Shown one piece after another: positions 11,801-22,677 of a stretch of 64,000 nucleotides of DNA. The notes beneath the pieces are model-generated. The model worked only from the letters and a program-made list of their open reading frames with translations, was not told where the DNA came from and did no database searches. Origin of the DNA: Rhynchonema sp. JSB1_4 (Eukaryota > Nematoda > Chromadorea > Monhysterida > Xyalidae); assembly GCA_030248065.1 (NCBI GenBank), contig JASAMV010003913.1:1-64000 (forward strand). The letters are read 5' to 3'. The translations under genes were made by a program, and so were the position numbers. Every line of letters begins with the position of its first letter. Position 1 is the stretch's first letter.

Positions 11801-12575
11801 CATCCGGTCGACAATGTGAGCCGGCGTGTTGTGCGCAGACACGGGCGTAGCTGCTCAGCCACGTCTGGTTACCGTCACCTGACGCGAAACTGGAAAACAA
11901 CGCGCTCAAACTTTGAGTGAAAGTGTGTGCGGCCGGGTACAATTGCTCAAATAAGATAGGCATGAAACATTAGCATCAACCAACCCGACATTATCCAGTT
12001 CGGCGCGCAGTCGGGCGTACTCGGCGACAAAAGTAGGATGAAAGATCGATAAATGCTGACGCGACGACGCGATCACAATCAGCAAATTGTCGGCCAAGAA
12101 ATCGCGATCGGCAAAATAGCCGCCATCGGGGAAGATCTTGGAAATGTACGTCCTCGATGGCACTGACTCGAGGTTGTCGGGAAGGAACAGGTTGATGTTG
12201 CCCTGTATGAAGACTGAAATGTCAGCCGGTACATGTGTTCATCGTGTTGTGATGCTTCATGACGTGTAGACCAACACTGAACAAAACTCGAATCAATTCC
12301 GACATCAATCCATTAACTTTCGTGCTGCAAAAACGCAACACTCTGCGAAACGTTGGTCGCTGAGAGGCAAGCGTGCCCAACTGAAATGATCAGTGCACCC
12401 GCGTACCGCACCAACCTGCAAACTGTTTCTCCTAAATTGCTGCAGTCCAAGCACGAATGGTCCAGCCAACAGACACACCAACACCAGGGGCACGGTGATG
12501 AAGAGTAACGGTCGCGCGCCGATGTGTCTGCCGAGTGCAGCGGCGAATGCGCGCATGCTGTGGTCGATCAGAATC
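5336..12575 (-). CDS. Patched-related (PTR) family sterol-sensing-domain membrane protein, multi-exon
   Basis: Minus-strand gene assembled by eye from exons 12575-12416, 12202-11985, 11889-11764, 11213-10992, 10717-10574, 10316-10157, 9528-9424, 9356-9176, 8975-8833, 8709-8543, 8362-8262, 8146-8007, 7722-7470, 7230-7047, 6337-6128 and 5836-5336 (stop). Together about 1000 codons, the usual PTR length. Family marks in order: an N-terminal membrane segment (RPLLFITVPLVLVCLLAGPFVLG), a sterol-sensing block with KPWLAVG, then IGIDDTFVLLNVWRKS and SISITTLTDASVFAVG, a second half with LVPYDTATYQY, WLRDFLR, a second RND-type membrane block ending [18 protein letters not shown], and the closing FVKTVVLVMLVGVYHGLFLLPLLL. 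PTR proteins are RND-superfamily relatives of Patched and Dispatched, acting in membranes, in nematodes linked to moulting and cuticle lipid handling. Most joints are in phase; those at 10992/10717, 8833/8709 and 7470/7230 are not, so a short exon is probably missing at each or a border is off. Confidence 0.85.
6128..6337 (-). CDS. PTR exon: second RND membrane block
   Basis: A 210-bp exon (70 codons, phase 0 at both ends) with acceptor AATCGCAG and donor TTCAG|GTGCG. It encodes [50 protein letters not shown]...RLSATLETVGWPIIQ. The segment [15 protein letters not shown] and the G-W-P-I motif are characteristic of the second sterol-sensing-like block of Patched-related proteins; the Asp in GFSVDF is in the position of the conserved acidic residue of RND transporters. 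Confidence 0.88.
6500..6950. repeat. A/T-homopolymer repeat in a PTR intron
   Basis: Alternating runs of A and T with GAAAAAAACCG / CGGTTTTTTTCG pairs at both ends (about 6507-6560 and 6890-6945), plus the flanking words GTCCGAGAATATACTGG near 6482 and CAGTATATCCGAGAACCG near 6960, which are roughly inverted. This looks like a degraded short inverted-repeat element sitting in the intron between the exons at 6337 and 7047. Confidence 0.5.
7047..8362 (-). CDS. PTR exons of the second extracellular loop (7047-7230, 7470-7722, 8007-8146, 8262-8362)
   Basis: Exon 8362-8262 joins the preceding exon in phase (…QQ|GLRTHNLVPYDTATYQYSLIYDRFF). Exon 8146-8007 begins VISGRDSRAIDVYRND and ends WLRDFLR. 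Exon 7722-7470 is joined in phase (R|FLQLHTSSNQ) after an acceptor CGATGTTTCAG. Exon 7230-7047 contains WNVLVAGLGMLVIALVFIPN, the first helix of the second membrane block. The joint between 7470 and 7230 is out of phase by two bases; an extra short exon is likely in 7330-7420. Confidence 0.75.
8543..10316 (-). CDS. PTR exons of the sterol-sensing domain (8543-8709, 8833-8975, 9176-9356, 9424-9528, 10157-10316)
   Basis: The five exons encode the sterol-sensing domain: 10316-10157 gives VWWNPRDYKHDLTLTG and a membrane helix followed by LSKPWLAVG; 9528-9424 gives GVISAACGVMCAQAVLHLI and a helix; 9356-9176 gives IGIDDTFVLLNVWRK and TTLTDASVFAVGLFSRFEAIR; 8975-8833 gives VFCAHCFLAIVVVFVFQLVMFGALMALSGYREQQ; 8709-8543 begins the loop after the domain. 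Joints 10316/10574, 10157/9528, 9424/9356 and 9176/8975 are all in phase, which is strong support for the borders. The paired acidic residues in GIDD match the RND family signature. Confidence 0.85.
10574..12575 (-). CDS. PTR N-terminal exons (10574-10717, 10992-11213, 11764-11889, 11985-12202, 12416-12575)
   Basis: Exon 12575-12416 follows an acceptor TGATGTTTCAG and encodes ILIDHSMRAFAAALGRHIGARP plus the first membrane helix. Exon 12202-11985 carries the PTR loop start (GNINLFLPDN…YFADRDFLADNLLIVIASSRQ). Exon 11889-11764 has a cysteine-rich piece (YARVCAQHAGSHC). Exon 11213-10992 has LTYPVIRLAANRQLYVGPLFGDVV, matching the Y-P…lGg…G conserved segment. Exon 10717-10574 has ARYVRMIFDLP. Codon phase between 10992 and 10717 is not resolved. 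Confidence 0.78.
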
Positions 12576-12599
12576 CTGAAACATCATACTCAATAGGCG

Positions 12600-15240
12600 C
12601 TATGTCAATATTGCGCAGGTGATTCGCAACTGTTGTTGTCAGCAACGATATCAGCAGATCAGATCAGCACGACATTATGTTGTTGGCTTGCAACACCAGT
12701 CAACAGTGTCCTTTTTGAAACATCACGTTTGCGCACTGCGCATACTAGTGTCTCAGTTGAGGTTACAACCTGAACTGTTCGCAAGTGGTTTACGCCAAAA
12801 ATAGTGCACACACAAACGGTACGTCGACGTCAATGAATATGATCTGATCACTATAACGTTTACACAATCAGTTAGTCAAGCAGCATGTACATAAACAACG
12901 TTCAGTTGGTTTGAGTTACGTGGTTTGAATAACGCCTTTAAAATTAGTGTTATTCAGGTAGGTATACCGACCTGTAAAGGTATGTACAAACACAATACGA
13001 TACGGACTCGTTATACATAAGTAAATGAATTACAAAAACTTATTCGTACGATTCAAGTTTTCATCAAATTTGAGTAAACATGAATTCTACAGACAACTGC
13101 AATACCTGGACAAAATACTATGTATCACAGAAAGGTACCGGAACTTTCCGGTTACAGCCCCCGGTGGCATTATATTTGTTCCTTTTTTCGAAATCATAGC
13201 CCATAGATTGGATCAACCGGAGGTAAGCATAAACCGCATAAGACTGTATGATTCAATTTGTTTGTTTTCTCTAGAAACAATACCGTGCCGACAATGAGTT
13301 TTATTTTTTGCCGACCGAAAAAATCGGCACCAGAAATTACATCGGACAGATGAAAGTCTGTACCATACTAAAAAATCGACGTGTACATATAGAAACAGAA
13401 TTGTACACGGTGAAACGAAAATGAAACAAAAGATATATGAGCCCATTATTTCTTAAAATTCATGCAACCATGAAAACATGCAGAACAGTTGGTCAGAAAT
13501 TTCTGAAATCAATGCTTTTGGTTGGGTAAGATACTATTTCAAAATGAATATCACACAGCTTCAAGACACACAAACGTCTAATGTTGCCAAATGCACCGCG
13601 GGTCATGCGTCAATGCTTTTTGGGGCTAACGATTTTGTTGCAAAGTATAGTAAGACATGTTGTTTATTTTGTTTTTTCTTTATTGAACAAAACACGGTGT
13701 GGGTCCTCCAAAAGTGTTGAGTTCCTATCCTGGTCACCCAGGGCCTGCATACACGGATGAGTTGACGATGTGCGCGGCCGACATGAATATAAGCCGCGTT
13801 TATGACCAGCATGTGCAGCACGAAAGTTTCATTAGAGCAGCTAATAGTAAAACTTATAGACACTCGAGAATCTCGTGAAAGTAACAAAGGAACGGGAATC
13901 TCCGTCCAGCGACAGACACGTAAACCTTTTTTCCCTAACGTTCATAGATAAATAAAGCATTGTAATACTTTATGAGATTAAAAAATAAAAAATAAATTCA
14001 CTGGTAATCTACAATATAAATGTATCAGTTGTATACAAGTCGGAAAACCATTTTATTGGAAAACATTAAAAAGAGCGAAATGTTCTTAATTCACGATTCG
14101 TCAACGGAAAGTTACATACAATATGTACGTCGGTAAAATTACGCACTCACGTCACGCGTCATTTCGATTTAATTCGCTTAATATTCATTTTCGTTTTCGG
14201 CAACAACGTTCTGGTTCAAAAATCCAGATTGTGTCATTTACCATACAAATTACAAGCAATTTACAACTCACAGTAGATGCAAGCAGGATATTTGTCCGCG
14301 TGTAACTGTAGAAGTGGTAGGTAGTAGAAGCACACTTTTGAAACAGAAGAAACTGTCCGCGATTTAAAACCCACCGGTCATAAAGAACACACCTTTATTT
14401 CAAATGACTTACCTACTGGGTAATGTTACACGTTAATTTGTAATTGTGACATATAGAAATGAAAACATTCAGACCTACGGGGATTTCATAAGACCGAATT
14501 TTTATCTTTCCGATAGATCGGTCTAGATCACATCAAGGCATGTTACGGTTTCGGCACCGATATTTTTACGGTGCGTGGGTACTTATAGATACATAATATC
14601 CATTTTGTTTAGAAAACGTCGGTCAACACAGTTTTTGTGGTGAAACTACTGGTAAAGAAATTCACCAGCATGCATTGTGACATGCGGTTGTTCGTTAATG
14701 ATTTGAATTTATGTGGTCAAACGTGAGAAGCAATAAAATGGCGTTCGCTGAAGTTTGCGACGGATTGGGAACAAAAATGAAATAAAACCACAACAGCCCG
14801 AGTTGTCCAAATTAACGGCGGATTTTCAATTTTAACGCACCAAAACAAACAAACACAAACTGCGTGGGTAAAACCCAATTGGTAATACTCCGTGGTACAG
14901 ATGATGTAAGTATTTTGCCTAATACATATTGTTGTGTGCGTATGTGTGTGGTACTTTTTGCAATGGAACCCGCAGTTTTCACAAGTAACCTTCCAAAGTT
15001 TGACCATAAAAGTAACAGGCAAGAATAAACTTCAAAAAACGAACTGCCTGCAAATAAATTTATTCAGCTTTGTTGAATGTTGGAATGCAGTGGATAAAGA
15101 ACGTGAAAGTAGGAAATTATGCATGCATTAATTTTGTGCGTTACCTGCGTGATTACCGTTCCAGCAAGTTATGAAAAATACGTATGCGCCATAATTTAAT
15201 GTAAATGATTGATTATATCGATGATATCATTAACACTTAC
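12600..15240. other. Probable first intron / gene-poor stretch
   Basis: No exon or RNA gene could be supported. If the exon at 15241-15437 is the start of the PTR gene, this is its first intron. It contains one copy of the GATGTTTCA-type 9-mer at 12716 and short inverted words such as GGAACTTTCCGG, nothing more. Confidence 0.4.
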
Positions 15241-15437
15241 CAATATCTAGCGGGGGTCACGTGATGCACGTTGGCAGCGCTGATTGGTTGCTGGTACAGT
15301 TGTCGTTGTGCGCCGGTCACGTGATCATTTCGTCTCACTTGTCTGTGTTGTCTTACGTTAGTCGTGGACACATGTGAAAATGCAGCTGCTCTTGCCGCAT
15401 GCGTGTGCACTGCAGCAACTGGCGGTGTTCGGGACAT
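15241..15437 (-). CDS. Candidate first coding exon of the PTR gene
   Basis: Minus-strand open frame from an ATG at 15437 to an excellent donor (ATATTG|GTAAGTG) at 15240. It encodes 65 residues rich in Ala, His, Arg and Val with no domain. It leaves two bases that complete a Trp codon with the first base of the exon at 12575, so it splices in phase into …ARYW-ILIDHSM, without a stop. The exon also holds two copies of GTCACGTGAT (E-box type, about 15257 and 15317), which may instead be promoter elements. An alternative start is the Met at 12556 in the next exon. Confidence 0.45.
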
Positions 15438-15439
15438 TT

Positions 15440-18400
15440 TCGCGCCTGTGTGTGTCTACTTTGTCGCTGTTCGTGTGTTTTTATGACATCTTATTAGAGA
15501 TCGTAGCAATAGCAACAATTGACACGTTGGCCACACTTTGATATTCGTATACGACTGAAAATAAAGTCGATTTGAAGTTGAGATATGCAAGTGTGTCAAA
15601 TGATCGGTTAGATTGCGGTCTTATAATTCTAACACATCCAATCCTTTACTATAGAAACATCAGGTAAACATAGTGCAACATCATGGGCATACATGCAAAA
15701 CCAACTGATAGGCTGATGTGTCACAGGAACCCGAAACGCGCACCGGCACCGGACAGGACAGCTCCGATCGCCAAGTTTTATATTTTTTTGCGAGCCTAGT
15801 CACTGTGTAATAGGCGGATTTACTTTTTCCATACACATGTGTCCCCGTGTAGCATTTTATATTTGCGAGCGCGTGAACACATGCAGAAGTGTGAATTGTT
15901 TGTATTGTAATAAAAAACTTTGCATTGACTTTATCGTAAAAACAAGCTTTGACCTGAGGTAGCACTACCGAACGGCAATCGCCGCAAAAAGAGGTAATTT
16001 TCGCGCTGATTTGGACAGGATATCTGAACAGAAGTTGGTATACCAAGTTTGCTTTTGTTGAAAAAAGCCACGCATGAAGATTTTTACATACAAAAAATTA
16101 CTTTTGGTTGGCAAGCAAGTTTGTAACCTTGGGGGAGGGTTATTTTGGGCAGTGGCACAAATTCACGCGAAACCAGGTTCATGGAGTGTTATTGAACGAT
16201 GAAAATGCTCCAGTTAGTCCTTGATCCTGTTAGTCTTTCAGTTAGTCCTGGATTTTTTAGTTATTCTGTTGGGTTAGTAGTAGTAGTACCTTACTTCGCT
16301 GAGACACGAGAAGGGTAAACACCAACAATCGCTCGAGGCGTGACAGTAACGATGAATACATAGGTGATTACAGTTTAGCCGGCACAAATTATATAGAGTT
16401 GGTGTACATTTGCAGTTAGTCCAGAAGTCATGAACATAAACTCGTGCCGCTGGGTGAGTGTCCAACATTTCCTATAAAGAATAAATGTGATACCCGGGAG
16501 AACATAGAAAGAAAATATAGAATTTGACAAAGAAAGATAAGAAAATGCCGCCGTAATGAAGATTTGTGTGAAGACACACAAGGTATACGCATACATATAC
16601 TGTACATACCTAGTAGACGTAGTGGCAGAAAACATTCCGACAAGCAGATATCACCTGTAAGAAACAAAGAATAATCGCGCTAAGTCAAAATGGTGGCCAC
16701 CCAACCTAGCTCTGATGTGCGTGACTAAAGTTTGCATTGTTCATGTGTGGACAATGATAGTTTGGTCCTCCAGAATTCACACTTGTGCGAGAATTAAAGA
16801 AATCTGCCGGGCGTGCCTCTTGGGAATTGCTTGAATCTCAAAGGCAAACGTTCCACATTTCTACGCAAGAAACAATGCGAGACATTGGTTCTCATAAATT
16901 CTGATCGCGATCAATTTTCTCAAATGAGCAACACATGTGTATGACCTGATTGGCTGTTTCTCCTATATTAGATTAGATTGTTGCCATGAACGTTTGTTCA
17001 AGTCACGTGTCGGATTTCAAAAAATATTTAGGGTACTCTTTATCTTTCAAGAGCTACAACATGCCGCACCCCAATTTGAATACCCAGGAAGTGCACAAGA
17101 CGCAATGCAACACACGAGTTTACATGAAGTTGAGGCAAGACGCCCATTCATCTAGGTATACCCTATGTTCCTGTGCGGTGTCTTTTTACAATTGCAGGCC
17201 TGGGAACAAATTATTAAACACGAGGAAAGAGGTACGGACATATTGATATTATTGTTGGGGCACCAGTACGTTTGTAACATTGCAAAAGTGCGTGTTGAAT
17301 AGCACAATCCACTAAATTTATCGTAGCCGCTGGAGGGCCCGTGCAATTGGCGTCACTTCCGCAATCTGTCTCCACCTCGCCTCACCATTGTAGGCAGATA
17401 CTCAATTCTTGATGGGTACCAAGTTCAAATTCACTGGGCTTGTTATTATACCCAATAATTAAACACGCGGACCAAAGCCGTATTCCATCATGCCAGGTTG
17501 TGTGGTGGTTACACTCTAATCCAGCTGAAGTCGAGTGGGTGGTGTTGGTATAACTCAACTCTAATTGACTGGCACACATCGGCAGTCAACGTCACCTCTT
17601 GCGTCGTTTTGCGGATATTTAACAAGTTGGTGTTGTAGGTATGTGAGCCGATGTTGGGAATGGGTGTGGCACGCGCAAAATTCAACTGCTCCATCACCAA
17701 AGCACCGTTTCCACTTGTATTGATAGCATACTCTACAGCTGGGCCAATAAATCAACGCCTGAGACTGGTCAGTAACCGATCAGTTGATATGGGTAAGGTA
17801 CATTTTATCATTTTCCTGTGCCTTTTCAAGCAAAAAGAACCCAAAAACTCGAAAATGTACAAGAAACAAATCATCAAGAATGAGAAAAAGTTAAAGTTCA
17901 AGCGGGATAAAGAACAATAATGAAAACACGTTTATCAAATGGCCCTCGAGCGTTCAATATCTGTTGCGAATTTCATTCAAGTTGACCTATTGACGCGTCA
18001 CATCCCGTTTACCGCCTGATTATGCCAATATCACATCATGAAAACGAGCACATTTGACGCGAATGTACATTCACACGTGCGCGGACCACAAAGCGATGAT
18101 TGATTTCGGCACGTTTTTGCACTCGTTCACAATTAATTGCTTGTGTGCACGCACGTTTGTTACCGATAAAGGTTGAATGTCACTCCAACTATTGTGTACG
18201 TCTGCGTGTGTATGCATTGACTTTGACACAAGGCCGATTGGCCTAAATTCGTATGCTGCTGCACAATGGGCGCAACACAAACGAATGCCAACCATGATTG
18301 AGTGAAGAAAGACAAAGGAAAGATTGGGATGGCACGATTTTGGACGCTGACGCAAATGGGCTGCTTTATTTGACGACTACCGTTGACGATGTGCGGTGAC

Positions 18401-21050
18401 CACTTGGATATAAACCATGATTTGGCAGTTGGCACCACGGATGTGAGAGGCTCATTTCTCAGCAAACTGAAATGGAGAACATCTTTCATAGTCACCCTTC
18501 AAGCCTCCCAGCTTGATGATTTCAAATCATTCAATTGATTTTTTCATTTGAAAAAATACCAACGTCAATAAAGATCATTTATTTATGGATAAAGACGACG
18601 CAGATGAAAACTAAACGTTAAAGGCCCTGGCGTCCCATATTCTTACGAGCAGATAACCGCGGTGGTATTGCTGATGACTCGCTGAGGTCAATTAATTTAT
18701 TAAATTACTTCTTCAAATTTGCGTTGCGACAATAAAAACAAAAACTGTGCACGTGTGTGCGTTTTTCCAGGTTTCTCATTAACGTTCTTACTATTATTAT
18801 TATCATCAATCAGTTTGAAACCACCTTTCTGTTTGTATTTTTTCATAACTTCATGCGCAAAATCAAAAATACACAACCCGAGGCGCTGCAACAAACTGCG
18901 AAGTATACTATAATATTGTACATTGTCCAGCGCAACGTGCACTAATGTTATGTATCATACTGTCAGTAAGTAACCACCACAGAAGCGGTTCCAGCTCGGG
19001 TGTATAGTTGCAGTGTGGGACCGGAACCGCGAACTGTCTCGTTCAAGACGTGAAACTGAAACGTATGGTCGTTTTGTGTGACTTGGACGGAATGTTTTTC
19101 TGGCAAACGCAACAGCCTTCCTTTTCGTCGTCACAACAGATGCAGCAGCAACCACGCACCTTGTGTTTCCATAACGGACAATACAGCGGGGAAAAGCAAA
19201 CGATGGGCAAGAATAGCTAAGCTTTGGTGAATGTTTTAAAGAAATTATTAAATGAATCGATTATTTATAGTTTGGTCTGGGGATGTTAAAAATTCGAGGT
19301 TCGTTTTTTTATGCGAGAACCACAACTTGTGTGTTTTTGCGCCAACTGTTTTGACCAAACTCGTATTTGCTAAAAAAAATGGGTACAGCACGTGCTGTTT
19401 AGTAGCGTTTCGCGGGGTGGGCTCAAGATTGTTTACCAGGGTTGTACTAAAACTAACGCGCATAAAAATGCGTTACCGAACCAGCCAAGCCCAGAGCCAG
19501 CGCACGTGGAAGCACCAGCACAACAGTTCACGCAGAAAAAGCAGCGAGCTTTTTCAGAATTATAATAGATAATGCCCGTTATTTTCTGTTATTTATATCC
19601 ACCGGGTATTATGCTGGTTATTTGGAATTTGTTCCTGTAATAACACATCTGCTGGCAACACTTATGAATTATGAATAACATGCGTCTTATCTAGGTCGAG
19701 TTTCAAGAGCCTTGTTTTTCCAGCCATGTCCTTGCTCCAAATGAATGGGACATATTAATTCATTCCTTAAAACCAGGTTTATTAAAAGGCATAGGAAATT
19801 TGGTGTTGTTTCAGAAGCATTCACGAAAATCAGCCACGTGCTGTTTTTACTAAAGCTGGAGTCATGTGTACTTGTCCATTCTGGAGACAATGAAGACAAA
19901 TTTCTTGTTATAATCATATTTATTGATAGAGCTATAGCACAAATTTCGTCCAGGATAAAAGTTGTTCTTTTGGTGCAAGGGGAGCAACTTTTCCGCTGGT
20001 CAAAATTAGTGCCCCAACTCTGTCGCAAAATATGATTTAAACAAAAATTTGTCCTATTGTCTAGAAGCCCAAATGGACAAGTATAACTCCATCACCTTAA
20101 AGTCTTTTGTAGCGCTGAGCACACAGCGAATATTTGAACGAGTAGGTTTCAGGAAACGTTTTCAGTTACTGTATAAAACACTTGAGAAGATCAGACAGAT
20201 CTGTGACTGTGAGCAGCAGCTTTCTGCAAATGGGACTTCAAATGCATCCCACACAAACGCAATTTTACCACAGCATTTCACACGTTCGTACCTATAATGT
20301 GTTTACATTGAGATTTTGCGCTTATCATCGTTTCAAAATAAATATAAATGTACTGTATGCCGGTGTTTTTCATATAAACTCCCTTGGGCTCTGTTGGGAA
20401 AAGGTGGAAAATCATCCATTTTTGCTTGAAGCGTTTTTCCCAAATACATAGACCCCCGGGCTCCATTCGGAAACATTTCTTCTCAGGAGATTTTTTACGT
20501 TTATTAAGCTCATCGCCAATCGAATCCATGCACGCATGTAGGTACTGTAGCAATAATCGCTTAATGTGCGTTTCAAGGTTCTCGTAATTCGAGCTTATAG
20601 CACGGTTCCCTTCAAAAAGTGTCAAAGATTATTAGGCCTTGTGTGTAGAACATCACTGCTTTATGGGGATACTTTTACTCCAAAAGCAGCCCTCGTAGGC
20701 CTGTATTCCGTGGGGCTCTTTTTGAAAAATTCCGATAAAATCTGTCAACAATAGACGTGTGTGTATAATTATGCCCTGAGATAACGCAAAAGTTTGCCAT
20801 CGGATTTGCAGAGCAGCCAAATGGCATTTCAGCAGGAATCATTGAGTGCAGCAGTCAGGCGTCGACTTGACTACAAGCCATGCAGCAGTGTTGATACGCC
20901 CTTTCAGCATCCATTGCATCAAGGTTGGAGTTTGATGTCATATTATTATCATATGATATATTGTTTTTATACTTTTTTATGTTTTTGGTCGAACAAGAAC
21001 CTATACAAGTCCTACATTAGCATATATTTACTGGGCCTAAACTTCAGGCT
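15440..21050. other. Intergenic region without a supported gene
   Basis: About 5.6 kb of AT-rich sequence. Open frames on both strands are short, contain no domain and show no splice-flanked continuity with either neighbour. The open frame at 19745-20035 shares a short repeated hairpin with 59425-59480 (listed separately). The promoter of the Rab-GAP gene should lie in the right part, but I see no clear core element. Confidence 0.45.
19950..20005. repeat. Dispersed hairpin repeat, copy 1
   Basis: The text ATAAAAGTTGTTC, then TTTGGTGCAAGGG, then a closing (G/A)CAACTTTT arm forms a small hairpin. The same text recurs at 59425-59480 with only a few differences, including the preceding AATTTCG. 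It is too short to classify; it could be the end of a mobile element or an RNA-level structure. Confidence 0.5.
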
Positions 21051-21052
21051 CA

Positions 21053-22677
21053 ATGGAAAGACAACAAACCGAGAGTCCGCCACCCACCGAATCGGCAACA
21101 TCGACGATTCCGCGATCGGGCAAGAAACGCAGGACGTTTTTTCGGGTACGTTGCGTGCTGAACATAAAGTTTTATCATGACATTATTATCATTCTTATTA
21201 GCGTCATTATCACCTCCACTAGCATAAACCCTGATGCGACCAAAAAAATACGTGCGAAACTCGAGAAATTTTTTCTTATTGTACATGTTATGAACCCAGC
21301 ATGTAACCCCGTACAAATCACAAAGCACATGCCATTGAGTCGGCCAGGTTGTGTACTGTGGCTCAATCGTTCTCGACAATCACCACTCAAAGTCAACGTT
21401 ACCCTGGATCGTGGCCGAATCGGCGCAGAACGGACACGAGAACGGACAAAAATGTGTGATGAAAGTGACCACAGGTACATTATGTATGATTAACCGCCCC
21501 CAATGAAACATCATCCTGTCAATCACGTAGCACTACACGTGTCAGATGCATGAGTGGCTAGCTGATGGTTCACCATGTCCGCGATTATCACTAAAGCATA
21601 GAAGAGTTGATGTCAAAAACCATCACAGATCTGGTTCGAATCACGCCCTTGTCGGACTCGCATCCCCCGATCGTCCACAAACTGAAGGACGTCCAACGCT
21701 ACTTCCGTTGTAAACCGGATCCGTTGTGCTTCGCGTATTTGGTGAAGAACCCGGATCGGTCAGCACCCAACCCGGTGTCGTGTCACGTGATGTTGTCCGA
21801 CGATGACACAACGGTTGGTCGATTATTGCTTGGTTATGGTGAAACATCACTGAACTTTTCGCTGTGGGGCTCATATGGTGTTAGTGAGTCAGTATGGAAT
21901 GTCCGCCTGATGTTTCACCGCCTCACCAGTCAATCGTGGTTGCAGTCATCAGTCAGTGTCAACTCAACTAATTATCTGGTCATTTGGACGCGACCACGGG
22001 AGTCGTTGATGTGATAATAATCGAATCGTTGGTCTTGCATTCGAATTATTGAAACATCAATCAGCGCAAAGGTTGTTGATTGGCACATGATGTAGTTCAG
22101 GTTGACCACATTCTGCGGGTGATGCAACATCCGAGCTTGGCCAATGCGAACAAGCAGCCAACAACAACGGTGCCCGATTTGATGCCGTCGTTGAGGACGA
22201 TTGAGTTGACACATTCACTCAGTCACGAATCGCTGTCAGATGGCAGCACAAGTCGATTTGAGGTGTGTCCCAGTCGGGCTGATTGATCCATAATTTCGTG
22301 GTTGCCTCTGCCATTTTCGTACTTGTCACCGAAATGGGCAATGGTTTTCGAGAAAAAACACCTGGAGAGTTGCCTATTTGTATCAGTATGCACATCCAGT
22401 GCAACACTATGGACAAAAGTAGCGACCGCGTCTTTTCGGTCCCCATCCGTTGCTCCAGCACGCATGTCAAAACCAAGCTCCCGATAGCAACGCATATGCC
22501 CTAACAGTCAACTCTGTTAGTGTACGATTACCAAACAGGTTCTGTACATCGGGCGAGCCGACGTGGCGCAACGCAAACATGAACCGAATTTCATCGATAA
22601 TTGTCTGAAAGAATTCGAATTGTCCGGACATCGCTACATACGACTGATTACCAGGGACAGAAGTGGCTCGCTCACAG
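21053..22677 (+). CDS. Rab-GAP: start exon and first PTB domain exons
   Basis: Exon 21053-21145 is 31 codons ([12 protein letters not shown]…KKRRTFFR) and joins in phase 0 to [25 protein letters not shown] at 21348, which matches the Y-x-G-S…LPW-(I/V)-VAE start of the TBC1D1/4 PTB. Exon 21629-21813 (joined in phase) gives the PTB core CFAYLVKN and VSCHVM. Exon 22158-22262 ends SRFE and joins [26 protein letters not shown] at 22539, the strand that matches F-E-V-L-Y-C-G-K. The ATG at 21053 is preferred because the next in-frame joint works and no upstream exon is evident. Confidence 0.88.

Noticed and set aside
10988..11842. A 284-codon minus-strand frame read as one gene
   Set aside because: Only its last ~75 codons (exon 11213-10992) match the PTR family; the earlier part runs through an intron and out of frame over the exon at 11764-11889, and it has no ATG start.
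15254..15330. CpG-rich promoter with CACGTG boxes as a separate bidirectional promoter
   Set aside because: No plus-strand gene follows, and the in-phase exon explanation is at least as good; kept only as part of the candidate exon.
19745..20035. A 96-codon plus-strand frame as a gene
   Set aside because: The only similarity is to the short hairpin repeat at 59425; no domain, no splice support.
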